In this document: positions 60,989-64,000 of the stretch, in pieces
Layout: every line of letters starts with the position of its first letter
How positions within the stretch are numbered: position 1 is the first letter of the stretch
Origin: Desmospora activa DSM 45169
GTDB taxonomy: Bacteria > Bacillota > Bacilli > Thermoactinomycetales > DSM-45169
DNA: 64,000 nucleotides
Reading direction: 5' to 3'
Assembly: GCF_003046315.1 (NCBI RefSeq)
Contig: NZ_PZZP01000001.1
Location: 496,001 to 560,000 of the forward strand
Translations under genes and position numbers: made by a program
Notes under the pieces: generated by a model
Databases searched by the model: none
What the model saw: only the letters and a program-made list of their open reading frames with translations
Told to the model about the DNA's origin: nothing

Positions 60989-61319
60989 TATTTACCAGGG
61001 TTTATTAAAAAAATAGTTGGTACAGGCTTGACCTCTTCTCATGACTAACCCTAAATTTCACAGAAACCGTTGAGCCTGTAAAGGGCTCCCTTGTCCAACG
61101 TTTGTTTTTAATCTCACGGTTGAAACTGGAGTTTTTCCCTCTCGTAAAAAAAGTCCCGTGGATGTCCTAGTTATAGGGGAGTTCTTCTCCAGGGTGCTGA
61201 CCGTCTGTCCCCCTGTTGAAGCTGTGCCGGAAATGGGCGCAAGGAGTGAAACGAGGGGCATACCTGAACATGGATCGCTCATATCTTAATGATGAGATGT
61301 TCAAAGGGGTCGGTGCCTA
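60989..61319 (+). other. Intergenic region, nothing clear
   Basis: About 330 bp with no gene or recognisable terminator following the RNA repair gene. Several short A/T-rich and G/C-rich patches are present, but I could assign no promoter or structured RNA with confidence. Confidence 0.4.
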
Positions 61320-62261
61320 ATGGAGAAACGCGGTTGGAGACAGCCTGTTGCAATCTGGTTTCGCGGTCAGAATCAATTGTGGGTGGAAGGGGAGCCAGAT
61401 CGCCTCTTTGCTTGGGTATCGGACGGTGACGCAGAATGGGTGGAAGAGGAGCGGCAGCGGTGGGTGCGCCTGCGTGAGCAGCAGCGTATGAGGGAGTTAA
61501 AACCTCTCAAGGGAGAGACGCGCTTTCGTGTATTGCGGGAAGAGCAAGAGGAAGACGACAAAATGGAGATGAATGTCGCCGTCCATCAACGCTATCTCTA
61601 TGAAATTCAGGGTGATCTGCATGAACAAGAGGAGCTCAGTAGTTACCGCATTCAGTTGAGAGAAGGGCAAGACGGCTGGTCGATCGTCGATTGTACGGTG
61701 ATGCCTTATCAATTTGAAGAGGCATCACGGGGTTGGTCCTATTATCATCCGCCGTCGGAGGGTGATGCAAATACATCTAGCTACAATCGTATGCGGGCGG
61801 TTCAATATGCGGAAACATGGTGGAACGGGGCCAACCCCCGTTACCAAAAATTTGAGGATGACTGTACCAATTTTATCTCCCAATGTATCCATGCCGGTGG
61901 GGTTGCGATGGAATTCTCCCCACGACGCGATCGCGGGTGGTGGTATCGGGGCAGTCGGGAAAATTGGAGTTATAGCTGGGCGGTAGCCAATTCCCTAAAA
62001 AATTACTTAGATCGTGGAGGAACGACGCGAGCGGCGCGAGTTAGCTCACCGCAAGAGCTGCAGTTGGGAGATATTATCTGTTATGATTTTGATGGAAATG
62101 GTCATTGGCAACACAATACGATCGTTACCGCTTTTGATCCCATGGGTATGCCCTTGGTTAACGCCCATACCGTGAATGCTCGTCGTCGTTACTGGGATTA
62201 CCGTGATTCTTATGCGTGGACACCCCGGTGCCAGTACCGTTATTATCATATCCCGGGATGA
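61320..62261 (+). CDS. Amidase domain-containing protein (Amidase_6 type)
   Basis: This 313-residue protein has a C-terminal putative amidase domain (about 155-313). It contains NRMRAVQYAETWWN, the catalytic Cys in DDCTNFISQC (~184), GDIICYDF and a catalytic His in GHWQHNTIV (~264). The family resembles NlpC/P60-like cysteine hydrolases of peptidoglycan. The N-terminal half is an unrelated charged region. There is no signal peptide, so it is either cytosolic or exported by an unknown route. AAAGGGG lies ten bases before the ATG. Confidence 0.82.
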   Translation: MEKRGWRQPVAIWFRGQNQLWVEGEPDRLFAWVSDGDAEWVEEERQRWVRLREQQRMRELKPLKGETRFRVLREEQEEDDKMEMNVAVHQRYLYEIQGDLHEQEELSSYRIQLREGQDGWSIVDCTVMPYQFEEASRGWSYYHPPSEGDANTSSYNRMRAVQYAETWWNGANPRYQKFEDDCTNFISQCIHAGGVAMEFSPRRDRGWWYRGSRENWSYSWAVANSLKNYLDRGGTTRAARVSSPQELQLGDIICYDFDGNGHWQHNTIVTAFDPMGMPLVNAHTVNARRRYWDYRDSYAWTPRCQYRYYHIPG

Positions 62262-62298
62262 TGAGAAAAAGCTCGCTAAATTGGAAAAACAGTTATCA

Positions 62299-62322
62299 GC
62301 CGGATCGAGAGATCCGGTTTTT
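62299..62322 (+). terminator. Terminator of the amidase-domain gene
   Basis: CCGGATC / GATCCGG stem, GAGA loop, followed by TTTTTG. Confidence 0.88.
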
Positions 62323-62411
62323 GTGTTCACGTGGGTTCTGGTGTTGTGGTTGCTTTTTTGGCTACAATAGAAAGGTATGATGAAAAGCTCGTGGAGAAAG
62401 GAATCGTACAG

Positions 62412-62876
62412 ATGCCATTTCACATTTGTTTGGTTGAGCCGGAAATACCCAATAATACAGGCAATATCGCCCGCACCTGTGCTGTGACCGGATCGGTGTT
62501 GCACCTTGTAAAACCTCTGGGATTCTCAACGGAGGACAAGTATTTAAAGCGGTCCGGGATGGACTATTGGCACTTGGTCGATGTTCGCTATCATGATTCA
62601 TTTTCCGACTTTGCCGCTCAATTTCCCGACAGTCGTTTTTTTTGTACGACGACAAAGGCAAAGCGATCGTATACGGCTTTTGAATATCAGGATGGGGATA
62701 TTTTTGTATTTGGCAAGGAGAGTCGCGGTTTGCCACCACAGATTTTGGAGGCTTATGCCGATACGACTATCCGCATTCCAATGCGTCAAGTGGTTCGATC
62801 CCACAACCTGGGCAATACGGTGATGGTCGTACTGTATGAAGCATTGCGACAAAACGGATTTCCGGGGTTGGAATAG
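62412..62876 (+). CDS. trmL: tRNA (cytidine(34)-2'-O)-methyltransferase TrmL
   Basis: This 154-residue SPOUT-fold methyltransferase acts on the wobble base of tRNA-Leu. Knot and cofactor motifs are PNNTGNIARTC (~14-24), FGKESRGLP (~101-109) and SHNLGNTVMVVLYEALRQ near the end. ATG 62412 follows AAAGGA at about ten bases; an upstream in-frame start at 62331 overlaps the terminator and is unlikely. Length is standard for TrmL (about 155). Confidence 0.94.
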   Translation: MPFHICLVEPEIPNNTGNIARTCAVTGSVLHLVKPLGFSTEDKYLKRSGMDYWHLVDVRYHDSFSDFAAQFPDSRFFCTTTKAKRSYTAFEYQDGDIFVFGKESRGLPPQILEAYADTTIRIPMRQVVRSHNLGNTVMVVLYEALRQNGFPGLE

Positions 62877-62934
62877 TTATTGTGTAATCTGCGCAAGGGA
62901 TGTTGGCAACTGTTTTCCGTTAAAGAATGAGACT

Positions 62935-62967
62935 GGGCCTACCCGGTTAAGGGTGGCCTTTTTTTCT
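62935..62967 (+). terminator. Terminator of trmL
   Basis: GGCC(T)ACCC / GGGTGGCC stem followed by seven T. Confidence 0.88.
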
Positions 62968-63083
62968 TGAATTAATAAAATCGATACAAAACAAATCGTG
63001 CAAATGTTTCATTTTTACGATAAGCTGGTTGTGGGTAATTCTTAAGGCGTAACCGTCATTACCTATATGGGAGGAGAGAAAAT

Positions 63084-63521
63084 ATGCAAGCTTTGAGCAG
63101 GATCGGCGTGTTTATGTTGGCGTTGTTGCTAGTGGTGGGGTGTTCCTTCGGTGGGGGCTTAACGGCGAATGCTACGGATACCGCTGAAACACAAGCGCTT
63201 ACCGGTTTTGAGGAAGTGGCTCAATATATTGCACAACATGGAACCCTTCCGTCCAATTTTATTACCAAGTCGGAAGCATATGCACTCGGTTGGGATCCGC
63301 AAAAGGGAAATCTGCATGATGTGGCACCCGGTAAAAGCATTGGCGGGGATATCTTTCAAAATCGAGAAGGGAAACTGCCTTCTCGAGAAGGTAGGGTTTG
63401 GCGCGAGTGCGATATTAATTATACCGGGGGATACCGCGGGGCGGATCGAATCGTCTATTCCAATGATGGCTTAATCTATAAAACGGAAGACCACTACAAT
63501 ACATTTCAACGAATGAGATAA
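63084..63521 (+). CDS. Secreted barnase-type ribonuclease
   Basis: This 145-residue extracellular guanyl-preferring RNase is highly similar to barnase: FITKSEAYALGW, GNLHDVAPGKSIGGDIF, the catalytic Glu in WRECDINY, Arg in GADRIVYS and His in DHYNTF. It cuts RNA to 2',3'-cyclic phosphate and 5'-OH ends. The signal region contains VVGC, which fits a lipobox, so the toxin may be membrane-anchored rather than fully released; a later ANA site is the alternative. GGGAGGAGAG precedes ATG 63084. The inhibitor gene follows after 13 bp. Confidence 0.95.
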   Translation: MQALSRIGVFMLALLLVVGCSFGGGLTANATDTAETQALTGFEEVAQYIAQHGTLPSNFITKSEAYALGWDPQKGNLHDVAPGKSIGGDIFQNREGKLPSREGRVWRECDINYTGGYRGADRIVYSNDGLIYKTEDHYNTFQRMR

Positions 63522-63534
63522 GGGAGTTTGGTCG

Positions 63535-63807
63535 GTGAAGGAAGTATATCTTGCCGGGAAAAGAATTAAAAATCGCGACGATTTTCATAAAGAAATTAGA
63601 GAGTCTTTTGGATTTCCCGCTTATTACGGCGGTAATCTAGATGCGTTGTGGGATATGTTGACAGGTTGGATACAGCTGCCTGTAACCCTGATCTGGGAGG
63701 ATTTTTTCGACAGCCGTGATGCGATGGGGAATGCAGTCGATCCGATTGTCAATGTGTTAAAAGAGGCGGAAGTGGAGTTAGACGGGTTTACAATTATCTT
63801 TAAGTGA
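63535..63807 (+). CDS. Barstar-type ribonuclease inhibitor
   Basis: This 90-residue cytosolic inhibitor neutralises the barnase-like enzyme before export. The binding helix is conserved: AYYGGNLDALWDMLTGW keeps the Tyr and both Asp residues that fill the barnase active site. Barstar's second Cys position (WDCL in barstar) is Met here. The start is GTG 63535 behind AAGGGAG. Gene order is toxin then inhibitor in one transcript; in the B. amyloliquefaciens genome the two genes are not linked, as far as I recall. Confidence 0.95.
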   Translation: MKEVYLAGKRIKNRDDFHKEIRESFGFPAYYGGNLDALWDMLTGWIQLPVTLIWEDFFDSRDAMGNAVDPIVNVLKEAEVELDGFTIIFK

Positions 63808-63851
63808 GAAAATGGTTCGGCCTGTGGGTGGTCATCCTATACCACATAGTA

Positions 63852-63887
63852 ACACCCCTCCCAATGTTCAGGAGGGGTGATTGTTTA
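63852..63887. terminator. Bidirectional terminator
   Basis: CACCCCTCC / GGAGGGGTG stem between the barstar gene and the convergent partial minus-strand gene. Confidence 0.8.
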
Positions 63888-64000
63888 TCGCGAAGTATTG
63901 TCGGCTGTGCCCATCTTCCAACCAAAAACGTTGTAACCGTTCCAGAACCACGTGCTCAGAGGTGCGTCTTTACGGTCGGTGGTGTGTTGGGTCACATAGA
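63885..64000 (-). CDS. C-terminal end of an unidentified protein, cut by window edge
   Basis: A minus-strand frame stays open from the window end to a stop at 63885 and gives about 38 residues with protein-like composition (TWFWNGYNVFGWKMGTADN). It is positioned against a bidirectional terminator as a real gene end would be. No family recognised; the rest lies beyond the window. Confidence 0.5.
   Translation of the reverse strand, partial: YVTQHTTDRKDAPLSTWFWNGYNVFGWKMGTADNTSR

Overview
The window looks like a chromosomal stretch of a Gram-positive Bacillota (Bacilli) genome of roughly 50% G+C. The evidence is strong AGGAGG-type ribosome-binding sites, many TTG/GTG starts, catabolite-responsive (cre) sequences, a LacI/GntR-type AraR repressor with its typical TGTACGTACA boxes, DesK/DesR-like signalling, a barnase/barstar pair and a sortase-type surface protein. 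The gene mix would suit Thermoactinomycetaceae or relatives, but that is only a guess from content.

Layout. 1-8 kb: the end of an arylamine N-acetyltransferase gene, a cell-wall-anchored protein, a two-gene nucleic-acid repair cassette (ATP-dependent RNA ligase plus HD-Pnk end-healing enzyme), tRNA-Pro, and a DUF418 membrane protein coupled to a two-component system. 8-12 kb: a GntR/FCD regulator with prpD and prpB, part of the methylcitrate cycle, behind a promoter carrying a palindromic operator. 12-22 kb: housekeeping genes, namely a 39-residue acidic peptide gene, a HAD phosphatase, family 4 uracil-DNA glycosylase, an ABC-class ATPase, RNase HI, QueG, an Ogt-type methyltransferase and a heterodimeric ABC exporter.

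22-58 kb is a large plant-polysaccharide island. AraR faces abfA-araD-araB-araA, followed by araNPQ, melA and a secreted endo-arabinanase. An AraC-type regulator precedes an uncharacterised operon of Gfo/Idh/MocA dehydrogenases, a DUF993 protein and a sugar isomerase-like protein. Next come a secreted PL11 rhamnogalacturonan lyase with a yesOPQ-like importer, another isomerase, an aldo/keto reductase and a sensory-rhodopsin-transducer-like protein. A decayed IS200/IS605-type (TnpB) element with a dinB-family gene interrupts the island and abuts an amidohydrolase fragment. The island ends with araM (glycerol-1-phosphate dehydrogenase) and a chvE-gguA-gguB monosaccharide importer. Three promoters, before abfA, araM and chvE, share one design: TTGACA-N17-TACAAT, an AraR box over the -10 and a second box 29-30 bp downstream. 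Two other promoter regions, before the Gfo/Idh operon and before the lyase operon, share a different bipartite sequence that may be the AraC-type regulator's site.

58-64 kb: a small protein with a possible EF-G domain IV-like fold sits directly upstream of a kinase-phosphatase-ligase RNA repair enzyme. Then come an amidase-domain protein, TrmL, the barnase/barstar pair and the 3' end of an unidentified minus-strand gene. The window therefore holds two independent end-healing/sealing systems about 55 kb apart. The most novel-looking items are these RNA repair loci, the Gfo/Idh-DUF993 operon with its shared promoter motif, the araC leader hairpin that hides the ribosome-binding site, and the 39-residue repetitive peptide gene.
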